Assembly (NCBI GenBank): GCA_017883385.1
Contig: JADGNQ010000004.1
Span: 1-64,000, forward strand
DNA from: Candidatus Sulfotelmatobacter sp.
Lineage (GTDB): Bacteria; Acidobacteriota; Terriglobia; Terriglobales; Acidobacteriaceae
Direction: 5' to 3'
Length of the DNA stretch: 64,000 bases
Every line of letters begins with the position of its first letter. Within the stretch, counting starts at the first letter, position 1. Below the pieces are notes generated by a model, which did not search any database, had not been told where the DNA came from, and saw nothing but the letters and a program-made list of their open reading frames with translations. A program made the position numbers and the translations under genes. Below are positions 45,123-55,154 of this stretch, in pieces.

Positions 45123-48100
45123 TCAATGCGCAGGCCTGGCGGAAAGCAGGGCCTGCGCTTTGCGGGAGATGAGCTTGTAATTCAGTTGTTTGGCGTCGTG
45201 ACTGAGCGACTCGAGCCCGGCGCGAGCGCCGTCCACGCCCACCGCGGTTTGAATTTCGCCGACCGCGAGGCGCGCCTGCAATTGATATGGAACCATCCCG
45301 ACGTCCCGGGCACGCTGGGACGTGGCCAGCAGTTTCCGCACTGCGTCCGCGGAACCGCCTTTCGCAGCCGAGGCGCGGGCTTCCGTGATCGCCAGCGACA
45401 TTAAGGTGGGCGGATCGGTTGCTCCCAGGGCTGCTGCGGCTGCGGTCTCCGCGCTGGCGTCGTCGAATTTGTGTTGGGCCAGCAACGCCTGCGCAAGAAC
45501 ATCCCGCGCCCCTGCTTCCTGGTTGGGCAGTTTCTCGAGTTGGAACTCCTGGACCGCTTGTCGCGCCAGGGATTCCGCCTGCGCACCGCGATCTTGCTCC
45601 AGGGCCAGAGCTGCGAGCGACACTTGCGTGCCGGCGATCGAACCTTTTTCTCCCAATTGCGTGCGGATTTCCAGCGAGCGCTGGTAGCGCTTTCCGGCCA
45701 GCGTCAGGTCGTCCTCGGCGAGGGCAATGTCGCCGAGCGCCGCCAGGCAAATCGCTTCGTCGCTCCGCAGACCCAAAGCCTGCGATTTCTGCAGGTCTTC
45801 TTCCAGACTGGTGCGAGCGCCCTCGAGGTCGCCCAGCAGAGTAGCGATGATCCCCAGGTTCAGCCGGGCCTCCAGAGCCCGCCCCTGGTCGCCCAGCGTT
45901 TGCGCGGTCTTTACAGAAGATTCAAGCTGCGTGCGCGCCGCGGCGAAGTCTCCCTGGCCCATCAGATTTGCGGCCAGATTGCTTTCGGCCAGGAGCGCAT
46001 CCGAACTATCCCCGGCGGCCTGCGCGACCGTCAGCGCCTCACGATACCGCTTGCTGGACTCTTCGAGCGGCCCGCTCGTGGCCAGCAGATTACCCAAATT
46101 GATCAATGCGCCGGCGATGTCATTCTGCGCTCCGGTCTGGCGGGCGAGCGCCAGCGCCTTTTCATGCATGGCTTGCGCGTTCGCCGAGTCGCCCTGATTC
46201 CATGCGACGGTTGCCACACAGGTCAGGCTCTTAGCCTGGCTGCGGAAGTCGCCTGCCGTGCGGAAGGTCTGTTCCGCCAGTTCTCCTTTTGATTTCGCGT
46301 CGGCATACTGCCCCAACTGGAGCAGGTCACCACATTGCTCCAGCAACGCCTGCGCGGTGAGGAATCGCTCGCCCAGCTTGTTGGCTTTCTTTTCGGCAAC
46401 CTGTGCCGCAGCGGCCGCCTGCCGGAAATCCGCCAGACTCGCTTGCGACTTTGCTTCCGCGAGATCAATCCGCGGATCGTTTCGCAACGGGCCTGCCAGC
46501 GTGCGCAGGCTGTTCACCGTGGTCATCGCGTTCTGCGCTTGCCCAGCCGAGACTTGTGCATCCGACAGCCGCAGCCCGTACTCCAGATCGTCGGGATAGA
46601 ACGTCCAAAGTGATTTGTACAAATCGACGGCCCGATCCCAGGCCCGCGTTGCCACGCGATAGTTGGCCTCAATCAGCAGGCTCTCTTTGCGGGAAAAATT
46701 GCGCGACAGGTCGTATGCTTTCTTGGCCTCGCTTTCGGCCTTGGTGTCGTATCCCAGTTCACCCCACGCACGCGCGAGGGCCAGGTGAGCCAGCGCATTT
46801 CCTGGTTCCGTGGCTACTGCCTGCTGCAGAAGTTGGCTCGCGCCGAGATTGTCGAAGGCTCGCAGTCTCTCGACTCCCTCGGCATAGAGGCGGGCGGCGT
46901 CCGCCGTCGCAGGCTGGGCCGCTCGAACCGCAGCGGCCTCCTCTACGGTAATCGTGCCGGCAGCGCATTTCACGCGCAGTTGCGCACCCAGGTCCTTGAC
47001 CAGGTCCAGCAACTTCGCGTCGGGCTCGCTGGCCGACAGCGTTACCACGGTTTCGCCCTTGGCCGTGTCCTGCACCCGCACATCGACGCGGGTGCGCCCT
47101 CCAATGTCGATATAGGAACCCAGGACTACCAGATTGCTCCCAAGCCGTTGATAGATGCCGGCCAGCGTCTCCGCAGACATGCTTTCGGTGTCAGGGAGGT
47201 TCAAGTCCGCCTTGGTGCGGGCCACATTCTCACCCGGAATTGTTTTCAGCTTGTCGCCCGCGGACAGTTCCGCCGTCAGCAAGTCCGCGAGCGCACCAGA
47301 GAGCCAATTCTGTTCGGGTTTTCCCGACAGATTCTTGAAGCCCCAGACCGCAACGGAAGTTCGACCGGTCACGGGCTCGACTTGGGAACCTCGACGCCGA
47401 ACGATAACGAAATAGGCTCCCACTAGCAGCGCGAGAAGGAGCAGCCCGGCCAAGCCCAACTTCCAGAGTCGCGGCGTCCCCACTGCCGCGACTGTTGGCC
47501 TCGGTTCTGGCGGCGTCGTGTCCGGCGAACGGCTGGGATGGGTCGGATGCAGAGTACGCTCCAGGTCAACGCACATCTCGACCGCCGACTGGTAGCGCCG
47601 CGCCGGGTCCTTGTCGAGCGCCTTGAGAATGACGTTCTCCAGATTCGCCGAGAGCCCGGATACGAGAGTAGTCGGCGCCGGGGGTTGAGCATTCAGAATC
47701 GAGTCGATCAACAGCGCGGGATTGGTCTGCGGGAACGGGCGCTTGCCGGTCGTCATTTCATATAGGACGGCGCCGGCGGCCCACAGATCGGTTCTGGGAT
47801 CGGCGGGCTCGCCCTTCAACTGTTCCGGCGCCATGTAAGGGAGTGTGCCGGTGAGTTCGGCAGAGTTGGTCACGGTCAGCGTCTGCGCCAACTCATTGAT
47901 GTGGGGAGCAAATTGCGCGAGCCCAAAGTCAAGAATCTTGAGTCGGCCATCGGGTGTGATGCGCAGGTTGCCCGGCTTTAGATCGCGATGCACGATGCCA
48001 TGCTGGTGCGCGGCCGCCAGGCCCTGGGCCAACTGTATTCCAAGTTGCACAACCTCCCTTTCCGGGAGCCGCGTGCCATAGAGTTTCGAATCGAGCGTGG

Positions 48101-48374
48101 TTCCAGGAATGTACTCGGTGACCAGAAAGTCCAGTTCGCCTTCGCTGCCGAACTCGTGGATGGTGGCCACGCTAGGGAAATTCACGCGCGCCAGGGAGAG
48201 CGCTTCCTTGCGGAACCGTTTCCGCGCCGCCGCGTCGGCCAGCAGGCCCGGGGCCAACACCTTGATCGCCACATCGCGCTCCAACTGCTCATCATGGGCG
48301 CGGTACACGACCCCCATCCCCCCGGACCCAATCTGTTCGAGGATGCGGTAACGCGAGATGGTTCTGCCAATCAT
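45123..48374 (-). CDS. Membrane Ser/Thr protein kinase with FlgO-like and TPR regions
   Basis: 1083 residues. The kinase domain (about 8-270) has the glycine loop GSGGMGVVY, K38, the catalytic loop H129-R-D131-LKPGN and D149-F-G. One membrane helix, LGLAGLLLLALLVGAYFVIV, lies at about 310. Next is a TolB-N/FlgO-like segment (TSVAVWGFKNLSGKPEQNWL, LVVLGSYIDIGGRTRVDVRV), then a long run of TPR-type helices (about 500-1070). The layout suggests a receptor kinase whose exterior TPR array senses a ligand or protein. It is divergent from an ECF sigma gene, a possible signalling partner. Confidence 0.93.
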   Translation of the reverse strand: MIGRTISRYRILEQIGSGGMGVVYRAHDEQLERDVAIKVLAPGLLADAAARKRFRKEALSLARVNFPSVATIHEFGSEGELDFLVTEYIPGTTLDSKLYGTRLPEREVVQLGIQLAQGLAAAHQHGIVHRDLKPGNLRITPDGRLKILDFGLAQFAPHINELAQTLTVTNSAELTGTLPYMAPEQLKGEPADPRTDLWAAGAVLYEMTTGKRPFPQTNPALLIDSILNAQPPAPTTLVSGLSANLENVILKALDKDPARRYQSAVEMCVDLERTLHPTHPSRSPDTTPPEPRPTVAAVGTPRLWKLGLAGLLLLALLVGAYFVIVRRRGSQVEPVTGRTSVAVWGFKNLSGKPEQNWLSGALADLLTAELSAGDKLKTIPGENVARTKADLNLPDTESMSAETLAGIYQRLGSNLVVLGSYIDIGGRTRVDVRVQDTAKGETVVTLSASEPDAKLLDLVKDLGAQLRVKCAAGTITVEEAAAVRAAQPATADAARLYAEGVERLRAFDNLGASQLLQQAVATEPGNALAHLALARAWGELGYDTKAESEAKKAYDLSRNFSRKESLLIEANYRVATRAWDRAVDLYKSLWTFYPDDLEYGLRLSDAQVSAGQAQNAMTTVNSLRTLAGPLRNDPRIDLAEAKSQASLADFRQAAAAAQVAEKKANKLGERFLTAQALLEQCGDLLQLGQYADAKSKGELAEQTFRTAGDFRSQAKSLTCVATVAWNQGDSANAQAMHEKALALARQTGAQNDIAGALINLGNLLATSGPLEESSKRYREALTVAQAAGDSSDALLAESNLAANLMGQGDFAAARTQLESSVKTAQTLGDQGRALEARLNLGIIATLLGDLEGARTSLEEDLQKSQALGLRSDEAICLAALGDIALAEDDLTLAGKRYQRSLEIRTQLGEKGSIAGTQVSLAALALEQDRGAQAESLARQAVQEFQLEKLPNQEAGARDVLAQALLAQHKFDDASAETAAAAALGATDPPTLMSLAITEARASAAKGGSADAVRKLLATSQRARDVGMVPYQLQARLAVGEIQTAVGVDGARAGLESLSHDAKQLNYKLISRKAQALLSARPAH

Positions 48375-48584
48375 GCAGGGGATACTGAGAGCGAATCTTA
48401 CGAGGGGGAACGGGGAACGTCAATGAATGCGGGGGGGCACGGCTTAGACGGACGGTTGGCGGTTGAGTTCATTCTGAAAGACGAACAGCAGTTACGCCCA
48501 AGCAGAGCCAGGACGTTCCAGCCTTGGGTTCCCCTCGTCCCCTAAAATGTCTGTAACTTCCCTCGATCTGCAGCGTACTGCTCT

Positions 48585-49208
48585 ATGAACGCCAAAAGGA
48601 ACATGGCGAAAGAAACGCAGCCCCGCAAGGGCGAAACCAGGCAGATGGAGGGCCTCGATTTGGAGAGCGTACTCGAGCGCGCACGGGGCCATGATGCCGA
48701 GGCATTGGGGGAGATCCATCATCGCTATGTCCGGCGCGTACTCGGCTTGTGCCGTTACATGCTGGACTCGCGGGAGAGCGCAGAAGATGCCACCAGCGAA
48801 GTCTTCCTCAAGCTGCAGCGCTCCATCGACAGCTATGACGGTTCGATACCGTTCCCCCGATGGCTGCTGCGGGTGGCTGGCAACCAATGCATTGACGTTC
48901 TGCGGCGCCGTCGACGGGAACGGCAGGTGATTGTGGAAGTTGAAGACGGAGCCGCAGTCATCGAGGCAACCAGCTCGGAGCCGTCGCCGCTCGGCACTGT
49001 CATCCGGATGGCGGAGAAGGCGCAGTTGCAGACTGCCATCGGACGCCTGCCGGAGAACTATCGCGTGCCGCTGGTTCTGCGCTATTACAGCGAACTGAGT
49101 TATGACGAGATCGGGCAGCAGTTGGACCTGCATAGGAACCATGTGGCGGCGCTGATCTTTCGTGCCAAGCAGGAGCTGCGCCGGAGACTGGTTCACGGGA
49201 GCAAGTGA
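48585..49208 (+). CDS. ECF-type RNA polymerase sigma factor
   Basis: 207 residues from ATG 48585; ATG 48603 is an alternative. Region 2 has HHRYVRRVLGLCRYMLDSRE, AEDATSEVFLKLQRSIDSYD and PRWLLRVAGNQCIDVLRRRRR. Region 4 has IGRLPENYRVPLVLRYYSEL and the helix-turn-helix SYDEIGQQLDLHRNHVAALIFRAKQELRR. The stop overlaps the next frame (GTGA), coupling it to a zinc-finger anti-sigma/bactofilin protein that is presumably its regulator. Confidence 0.92.
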   Translation: MNAKRNMAKETQPRKGETRQMEGLDLESVLERARGHDAEALGEIHHRYVRRVLGLCRYMLDSRESAEDATSEVFLKLQRSIDSYDGSIPFPRWLLRVAGNQCIDVLRRRRRERQVIVEVEDGAAVIEATSSEPSPLGTVIRMAEKAQLQTAIGRLPENYRVPLVLRYYSELSYDEIGQQLDLHRNHVAALIFRAKQELRRRLVHGSK

Positions 49209-49210
49209 TC

Positions 49211-50830
49211 ATGGAATGTTATTCGGAACAGATCTGCGCCATCTTCGTGGACGACGAACTACCGTTGGATGAGGCAGGGCGCCTGCGAGACCACCTAGCC
49301 ACGTGCCGGCGCTGCCGGGAGCTGGTGGACGAATTGCGCATTGAGAGCCGCGTTCTGAGCGAAAGCCTGCGCGAACTCCCGGAAGAAGCGGCCAGCCCCG
49401 ACGTCTTCTCCGCTTGGCGCATGTCCTCGGCGTGGGGCGACCTGGCGGCGATGGCCGCGGTGCTGGCGCTAGGTTCGATCGTTCTCGTGGTGATCGATGA
49501 ACTGAAGGTTCCGCAAGCACTGGAATGGTTCAATCCCTTCAGCCTAAACGGCCTCACGAACCTGATGTTCAACGTTTCCGACTACTTTGCACACGGAGGT
49601 ACTGCCATGCTGACTGAATATGCTGCTGTCGTTGGAGGTTTGTTTCTGTTATCGCTGTTGGGCGGCGCATTGCTGCTGGGACGCCGACCACGGCTACGCC
49701 AGCCTGGCTTGCGCCTCCTGATCATGCTGCTTGCTTTGTCGTTGCCCAGCTTTGCCCTGGAGCGGCGCCATGGGGATTTCGTCACCGTACCGGCGAGCGA
49801 GACGGTGGACGACACCCTTGCGGTCGCCGGCAACACCGTTCGCATCGAAGGCGTGATCAATGGGGACTTGCTGGTTTTTGGCGGGACCGTGGAAGTGCGC
49901 GGCAGCGTCAAGGGCGACCTGTTGAGTTTTGCCAAGAGAACCGTGGTGAGCGGAAGCGTGGAGGGTAGCATCTACGACTTTTCGCAGTCGCTCGACCTGG
50001 ACGGGCAATTGGGTCACAGCATCTACGGCTTTGCGCAATCCTTGCGTGTGAATGAGCGGGGCCACGTGGGTGAGGGTGTTGTGGCTGCCGCCGGCGACGT
50101 TAACGTCGAGGGCGAGGTGAAGCGCAGTGTGGACATCGTGACTAGTAGCAATGCCGATGTGAGCGGTACCATCGGCCGCGATCTGACCATGGCCGGAGTT
50201 AACCTTACGCTCACGAACACGGCCCGGGTCGGCGGTAACCTGAGCGCTCGCGTACATCAGCTGAAAGAAGTACACATCGCCGAAGGCGCGACCATTGCGG
50301 GCAAACGTGACATCCAGGTGCAGGAGAGGAAGAGCCGGTTCAGCCAGTTCACGCGCTCCAGATTCTACTTCCACCAAGCGATCTGGCTCGCGGCCGCCAT
50401 GCTGGTGGGATGGCTCGGCCTAGTTTTGTTTCCGGGATTCTTCCGGGCCACGACTCAAGCGGTGGGCTCAGGCTGGCTCAGCCTCGGCCTGGGGGTTGGA
50501 GTTCTGGCGGGCGCGCCGGTGGCCATGGTCGTGATAGCCATCACGCTGGTTGGCATCCCGATCTCGCTCATGTTGTTCCCCGTATATCTGACCGCGATCT
50601 ACCTGGCGAAGGTTTGGGTTGGAGCCTTTCTGGGGCAAATACTTGTGAGGCCAGCCGGAGCCACGAAGGGCGATTGGTTGCTGGGACTCCTGATTGGGCT
50701 GTTGCTCCTCACCATCGTTGGGTTCATCCCGTATCTTGGCGGGCTGGTCCGCTTGGGTGTGGTTTGCCTGGGTTTGGGAGCGTTTGCCGGACAGCTTTAT
50801 CGAGCTTCACGACCGGTAGTAACGGCCTGA
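49211..50830 (+). CDS. Anti-sigma zinc finger fused to bactofilin-like domain and membrane helices
   Basis: About 539 residues from ATG 49211 (GTG 49205 is possible). The N-terminal zinc anti-sigma site is H28-x3-C32-x2-C35 (DHLATCRRC), with C3 and C9 as further candidate ligands. Membrane helices lie at about 75-95, 138-158 and 170-185. Then comes a run of beta-solenoid repeats, VRIEGVINGDLLVFGGTVEV onward to IAGKRDI (about 210-365), of the polymer-forming/bactofilin type. Four or more membrane helices end the protein. It probably binds the ECF sigma factor at the membrane, with the bactofilin part linking it to envelope assembly. This combination is unusual. Confidence 0.8.
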   Translation: MECYSEQICAIFVDDELPLDEAGRLRDHLATCRRCRELVDELRIESRVLSESLRELPEEAASPDVFSAWRMSSAWGDLAAMAAVLALGSIVLVVIDELKVPQALEWFNPFSLNGLTNLMFNVSDYFAHGGTAMLTEYAAVVGGLFLLSLLGGALLLGRRPRLRQPGLRLLIMLLALSLPSFALERRHGDFVTVPASETVDDTLAVAGNTVRIEGVINGDLLVFGGTVEVRGSVKGDLLSFAKRTVVSGSVEGSIYDFSQSLDLDGQLGHSIYGFAQSLRVNERGHVGEGVVAAAGDVNVEGEVKRSVDIVTSSNADVSGTIGRDLTMAGVNLTLTNTARVGGNLSARVHQLKEVHIAEGATIAGKRDIQVQERKSRFSQFTRSRFYFHQAIWLAAAMLVGWLGLVLFPGFFRATTQAVGSGWLSLGLGVGVLAGAPVAMVVIAITLVGIPISLMLFPVYLTAIYLAKVWVGAFLGQILVRPAGATKGDWLLGLLIGLLLLTIVGFIPYLGGLVRLGVVCLGLGAFAGQLYRASRPVVTA

Positions 50831-50861
50831 AGAGGTCATTCCGATGATTCTCTCGCTCGGC

Positions 50862-52409
50862 TTACGCCCAATACGTTCGATCCAAACTACGGTACTGAAT
50901 CGCCTCGGCGATGTGTTTGGGCTCGAGGTTCGGCGTGTCTTCGAGGTCGGCGATGGTTCTCGCTACTTTCAGGATGCGGTCGTGGGCGCGGGCGCTTAGG
51001 CCTTGCTGGGTCATGGCGCGTTCGAGGAGGCGTTCGCAGTCGGCCGAGAGTTCGCAGAAAGCGCGGATGTGGCGGGAGGACATTTGGGCGTTGCAGTAGA
51101 GTTTTTCGCGGGAGGAGGAGAAGCGCGTCAGCTGCTTCTGGCGGGCGCGCATGACGCGTTCGCGAATCTTGGCCGAGTTCTCAGGCTCGTTGGTCGAGCG
51201 CATTTCTTTGTAGTTCACGGCCGGGACGTCGATGTGGATGTCGATGCGGTCCATGAGCGGGCCGGAAATTTTTGAGATGTAGCGCTGGATCATGGGGGCG
51301 GAGCACTGGCAGTCACGCGAGCGGTCATTGTGGAATCCGCAGGGGCAGGGGTTCATGGCGGCGGCCAGCATGAAGCGCGCGGGAAAGGTCAGCGACATAG
51401 AGGCGCGGGCGATGCTCACCGTGCCATCTTCGAGCGGCTGGCGCAGGACTTCGAGAACGTTGCGGGGGAATTCGGGCAGTTCGTCAAGAAAGAGCAGGCC
51501 GTTGTGGGCGAGCGAGACTTCGCCGGGGCGCGGGATCACGCCTCCGCCGATCAGGCCCGCATCGGAAATGGTGTGATGGGGCGAGCGATAGGGGCGCTTC
51601 CCTACCAGGCCCGTGCCCTGGTCGAGCACTCCAGCTACGCTGTGAATCTTGGTGGTCTCCAGCGCTTCTTCGAAGGTGAGAGGCGGCAGGATGGTGGGCA
51701 TGCGTTTGGCCAGCATGGTCTTGCCGGAGCCGGGCGGGCCGATCATGAGGATATTGTGGCCTCCGGCGCAGGCGATTTCGATGGCACGCTTGGCGGTCTG
51801 CTGTCCGCGAACGTCTTTGAAGTCGACGAAGAACTGCTGCGCTTCAGCCAGGAGCGAATCGGCGTTGGCCTTTATGGGGAGGATGCCATTGCCCGAGTTG
51901 ATGAAGTGGATGACGTCGAGCAGGGAGCGGACGGGGTAAACGTCCACGCCTCCGACCATGGCGGCTTCTTTGGCGTTGGCTTCGGGAACGACCATGCGGG
52001 AAATCTTGCGTCCTCGGGCTTCAAGCGCGATGGGGAGCGCGCCGCGAACGCTGCGAACGCCGCCGTCGAGAGAGAGCTCTCCGACGAAAAGGCAGTCGGA
52101 GATTTCTTTCTTGGTGAGGCCGCCATAGGCTCCGACAATGCCGAGCGCCATGGGCAGGTCGAATCCGGAACCTTCTTTCTTGATGTCGGCGGGGGCCAGG
52201 TTGATGGTGATCTGCGTGGGCGGGATGTCGTAGCCGCAGTTCTTGAGCGCGGCGCGGACGCGGTCGCGGCTTTCGCGGACGGCGGCGTCGGGTAGGCCGA
52301 CGGTGTGGAAGTGGTCCTGATCGCACTTGATGCCGGAGCAGTCGACTTCCACCTGAATGATGTTAGCGTCGATGCCGTAGACGGCGGCGCTGAGAGTCTT
52401 GTAGAGCAT
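50862..52409 (-). CDS. comM: ComM-like YifB family Mg-chelatase-type AAA+ ATPase
   Basis: About 515 residues from ATG 52409, which matches the normal family start [20 protein letters not shown]; the frame runs on to 52580 through repeat sequence and should not be used. An N-terminal Lon-protease-like S5 fold (about 1-165) is followed by an AAA+ domain with Walker A G224-PPGSGKT (K230), [11 protein letters not shown] (Walker B) and a C-terminal Mg-chelatase helical bundle. ComM is a hexameric helicase that promotes branch migration during natural transformation. A Crp-like palindrome lies about 160 bases upstream. Confidence 0.93.
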   Translation of the reverse strand: MLYKTLSAAVYGIDANIIQVEVDCSGIKCDQDHFHTVGLPDAAVRESRDRVRAALKNCGYDIPPTQITINLAPADIKKEGSGFDLPMALGIVGAYGGLTKKEISDCLFVGELSLDGGVRSVRGALPIALEARGRKISRMVVPEANAKEAAMVGGVDVYPVRSLLDVIHFINSGNGILPIKANADSLLAEAQQFFVDFKDVRGQQTAKRAIEIACAGGHNILMIGPPGSGKTMLAKRMPTILPPLTFEEALETTKIHSVAGVLDQGTGLVGKRPYRSPHHTISDAGLIGGGVIPRPGEVSLAHNGLLFLDELPEFPRNVLEVLRQPLEDGTVSIARASMSLTFPARFMLAAAMNPCPCGFHNDRSRDCQCSAPMIQRYISKISGPLMDRIDIHIDVPAVNYKEMRSTNEPENSAKIRERVMRARQKQLTRFSSSREKLYCNAQMSSRHIRAFCELSADCERLLERAMTQQGLSARAHDRILKVARTIADLEDTPNLEPKHIAEAIQYRSLDRTYWA

Positions 52410-52436
52410 AGAGGCGGTACAGCTTCGCTCCCAATT

Positions 52437-52478
52437 CCCCACTTCTCGCAAAGGACGCGAGAAATGGGGCACCCGGCT
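52437..52478 (+). repeat. Hairpin repeat with GGGGCACCCGGCT tail
   Basis: CCCCA-C-TTCTCGC, a loop AAAGGAC, then GCGAGAA-A-TGGGG and CACCCGGCT. The stem sequence differs from the copy at 5525 while pairing is kept. It lies upstream of comM. Confidence 0.65.
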
Positions 52479-52566
52479 CATAACCGTAACCGGCGGGCAC
52501 ACGAAGTCCTGAGTCTCGTTCTGGTATGCCAGGTACCACTCTAGGGATTCAGGGATGGGCGTGGCT

Positions 52567-52580
52567 GTGACGGATGTCAC
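52567..52580. promoter_or_regulatory. Crp/Fnr-like palindrome between comM and the histidine kinase gene
   Basis: GTGA-CGGATG-TCAC has the same half-sites and spacing as the sites at 24965 and 40377. It is about 160 bases upstream of comM and about 310 bases upstream of the kinase start. Confidence 0.4.
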
Positions 52581-52667
52581 CGAGGGCTGTGGAAAACCAT
52601 GCGAACGGTAGGTAGCGATCGCGCGTCTGACGGCTAAGGTCTACGAGAGCCTGCATCGAATTTTGCA

Positions 52668-52773
52668 TTCGCCCCTTCCGGGGCTTGCCTACTCCCACCC
52701 GAGGCTCGCTCACGCGCCACCGGACCGCGCACAGCTTACGCTGTGGGCTACATTCTTTCGCCGTTTCGCGGCC
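52668..52773 (+). repeat. Composite hairpin repeat (CAGCTTACGCTGTGGGCT form)
   Basis: A CGCCCC-TTCC-GGGGC hairpin and GAGGCTCGCTC are followed by CACAGC-TTAC-GCTGTGGGCT, ACATTCTTTCG and a CCG-TTTCG-CGG hairpin. It matches the element at 42029 with a different outer stem. The 52410-52891 gap holds this, the hairpin at 52437 and the palindrome at 52567. Confidence 0.6.
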
Positions 52774-52891
52774 GTGTTCTGGCTCGGGGGTGCGGCCGTC
52801 CTCGCGTACCAAGATGTCCAACAGGGAGGTGTTGGCGGGATACGTATAGAATTAGGATGGCTCTCAGTTAGGATCAGCGAGTTCTCCCCCC

Positions 52892-55012
52892 ATGACCTCG
52901 GACCCGGTTCACGACTCGCGTACGCCTCGCCCTCCTGGAAATCTGGAACGCGAAGAATCCCAGCTGTGGCGGTGGCTGCTTGGGTTCATGATCCTGCTCG
53001 CCGTGGCGCTAGCAGCGCTGCTGTGGGAGCGACTGGAAAACATCCCCTACAATCTTCGCGCCATTCCAATCGGAGTGCTGGGTCTGTCAGTCCTGTTCGC
53101 GGTCTACGCCTTCGGGCGACGCCGCGAAGTCAGCGAGCTCAAAGGCCTGTTGCGCGGGCTGCAGGAGCACGTGGGCGCCGCGCCTTCCGAAGAGCAACTT
53201 GACCAGCTTAGCCAGGTCATCTTGCGCTCGCAGCGCAGCTTCAAAGAGCTGATCGACGCGTTTGATGAGCCTGCGTGCGCGGTGTCGCTCGACGGGACCT
53301 TGCGGACGGTAAACAAGCGCATCGCCGAGATGACAGACATGCCCTATGCCGAATTGGTGGGCCGCAAGGTCTACGATTTTGTCGAAGAACCGACCCGCGA
53401 AGAAGTGGAACGCGGTCTGGGGCGGTTTCTGGAGAAGAAGCGCTGGTCAGGAACGGTGCGGTTACGCCTGAAGAACAACTCCCGGTTCCTTTATTTTGAT
53501 TGCGTGCTGAACGGCATTGTCAAAGGGGACGAAGTAGTAGGAGTGAGCGTGCTGGGGCGCGACGTAACCGAACAGCGGGAAAAGGAACTCCGTTTCACCG
53601 AATTATTCGAGACCTTGCAGGAGGGCGTGTACTTCAGTACGCCCGAGGGACAGTTGCTCGATGCCAACCCAGCTCTGGTCAGCATGTTGGGATACGGGGA
53701 CAAGAGGGATCTGTTGTCGAAGGAGCCGGCCGCGCTGAACTTCGAGCCTGGGCAACAACCGGCGCTGGGGCGGGCGGTTGACGACCGTGGCGGCATCCGC
53801 ACGCGGGAGGTCAGACTCCGGAAAAGGGATGGGAAGATCGCAGTGTTTCTGGATTCCTCGCGGGCGGTGTGGGACACGTCGGGCAACATCATTCGCTATC
53901 AGGGAACGCTGGTGGACATCACCGAGAAGCGGAGCATGGAGCGAGAACTGGTGCAGCAGGAGGAGTTCCGCGCGCGGCTGCTGGAGAGCTTCCCGGATCT
54001 GATTCTGGTCGTGGACCTCGAGGAACGATACACATTTGTCAGTTCACGGGCGCGCGATCTTCTGGGTTACCAGCCTCAGGACATGCTGGGGAAGAAAATC
54101 TCGGACCTGGAAGATCATTCGCCGGACCTGGCTTCGCTTTATCACGTTGTTGTGTCCGGACAGCAGGCCTTCGATGCAGCGGAATATGGGGCACGACACC
54201 GCGACGGAAGCTGGCGGACGATGCGGGCGGCAGGCAGCCAACTGGTCGATGCCGAGGGGAAGATCAACGGAGTGATTATTTCCGTCCGAGACATCACGAT
54301 CGAGCGCAAGCTGGAACAGCAGGTGGTACAGAGCGAGCGACTGGCAGCAATGGGCGCGATGATTGGGGGCGTGGCGCACGAACTGAACAATCCTTTGACC
54401 AGCATCCTGGGTGTGAGCGAATTGCTGCAGGACACCGAGACCAACGAAACCTCGCGCAAGCAACTGGCCATGCTGCAGCAGCAGGCGCGGCGGGCGGCGG
54501 AGATCGTACAGAATCTGACTTATTTCGCGCGTCCACCCGCACCGGGCAAAAGCAGGATCAACCTGGTGGAAGTGGTGGAGCGCACGCTGAACCTGCATGC
54601 TTATTCGCTACGCAAGAACAACATTACGGTGGATTTCCTGAAAGAGCTAGGAGTGCCTTACGCGTTGGGCGATCCTCACCAGTTGATGCAAGTCTTCCTG
54701 AATCTGATTGTGAACGCGGAGCAGGCGATCCGCGAGGCGCGAGATAAAGGAACGCTACGGATTCGGCTGGGCAAAGGGGACCGTTCGGTGTGGGTCAGCT
54801 TTCATGATGATGGGCCTGGAATCCCGAAGGAGAACTTGTCCAGCATCTTCGATCCGTTTTACACGACCAAGCGGCCGGGGCGCGGGACGGGATTGGGGCT
54901 GAGCATCTGCAAGTCGGTGATGAAGGAACACAACGGCAGCGTGGAAGCCGCAAATGCTCCGGAGGGCGGAGCGGTGTTTACGGTGACGCTGCCGGTATCG
55001 CCGGTGGGGTGA
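52892..55012 (+). CDS. PAS-domain sensor histidine kinase
   Basis: 706 residues. Two membrane helices lie at about 27-45 and 57-72. Three PAS domains follow (about 115-235, 240-365 and 370-475). The HisKA domain has phospho-acceptor H496 in GVAHELNNPLTS. The HATPase domain has the N box NLIVNAEQAI, G1 DDGPGIP, the F box IFDPFYTTK and G2 GTGLGLSICKSV. All catalytic boxes are intact. It autophosphorylates in response to an intracellular or membrane signal read by the PAS domains. No response regulator gene is adjacent, so its partner lies elsewhere; the receiver protein at 14221 is one candidate. Confidence 0.94.
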   Translation: MTSDPVHDSRTPRPPGNLEREESQLWRWLLGFMILLAVALAALLWERLENIPYNLRAIPIGVLGLSVLFAVYAFGRRREVSELKGLLRGLQEHVGAAPSEEQLDQLSQVILRSQRSFKELIDAFDEPACAVSLDGTLRTVNKRIAEMTDMPYAELVGRKVYDFVEEPTREEVERGLGRFLEKKRWSGTVRLRLKNNSRFLYFDCVLNGIVKGDEVVGVSVLGRDVTEQREKELRFTELFETLQEGVYFSTPEGQLLDANPALVSMLGYGDKRDLLSKEPAALNFEPGQQPALGRAVDDRGGIRTREVRLRKRDGKIAVFLDSSRAVWDTSGNIIRYQGTLVDITEKRSMERELVQQEEFRARLLESFPDLILVVDLEERYTFVSSRARDLLGYQPQDMLGKKISDLEDHSPDLASLYHVVVSGQQAFDAAEYGARHRDGSWRTMRAAGSQLVDAEGKINGVIISVRDITIERKLEQQVVQSERLAAMGAMIGGVAHELNNPLTSILGVSELLQDTETNETSRKQLAMLQQQARRAAEIVQNLTYFARPPAPGKSRINLVEVVERTLNLHAYSLRKNNITVDFLKELGVPYALGDPHQLMQVFLNLIVNAEQAIREARDKGTLRIRLGKGDRSVWVSFHDDGPGIPKENLSSIFDPFYTTKRPGRGTGLGLSICKSVMKEHNGSVEAANAPEGGAVFTVTLPVSPVG

Positions 55013-55086
55013 GACTGGGTGCACCTTCGAAGCAGGCCGACTGCGTTTCGAATAACTTCTACAAACCAGTTCTCGAATGGGAACGC

Positions 55087-55138
55087 GGAGCTTCGCTCCA
55101 GCTTGGACGGCCGAGGCGGCCATCCCACATCCCCACAT
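55087..55138 (+). repeat. Two-hairpin repeat, copy D
   Basis: GGAG-CTTCG-CTCC is followed by GGACGGCCG-AGG-CGGCCATCC and CACATCCCCACAT, where the ending appears duplicated. It lies between convergent genes. Confidence 0.7.
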
Positions 55139-55154
55139 GCGTGATCTCTATGGG

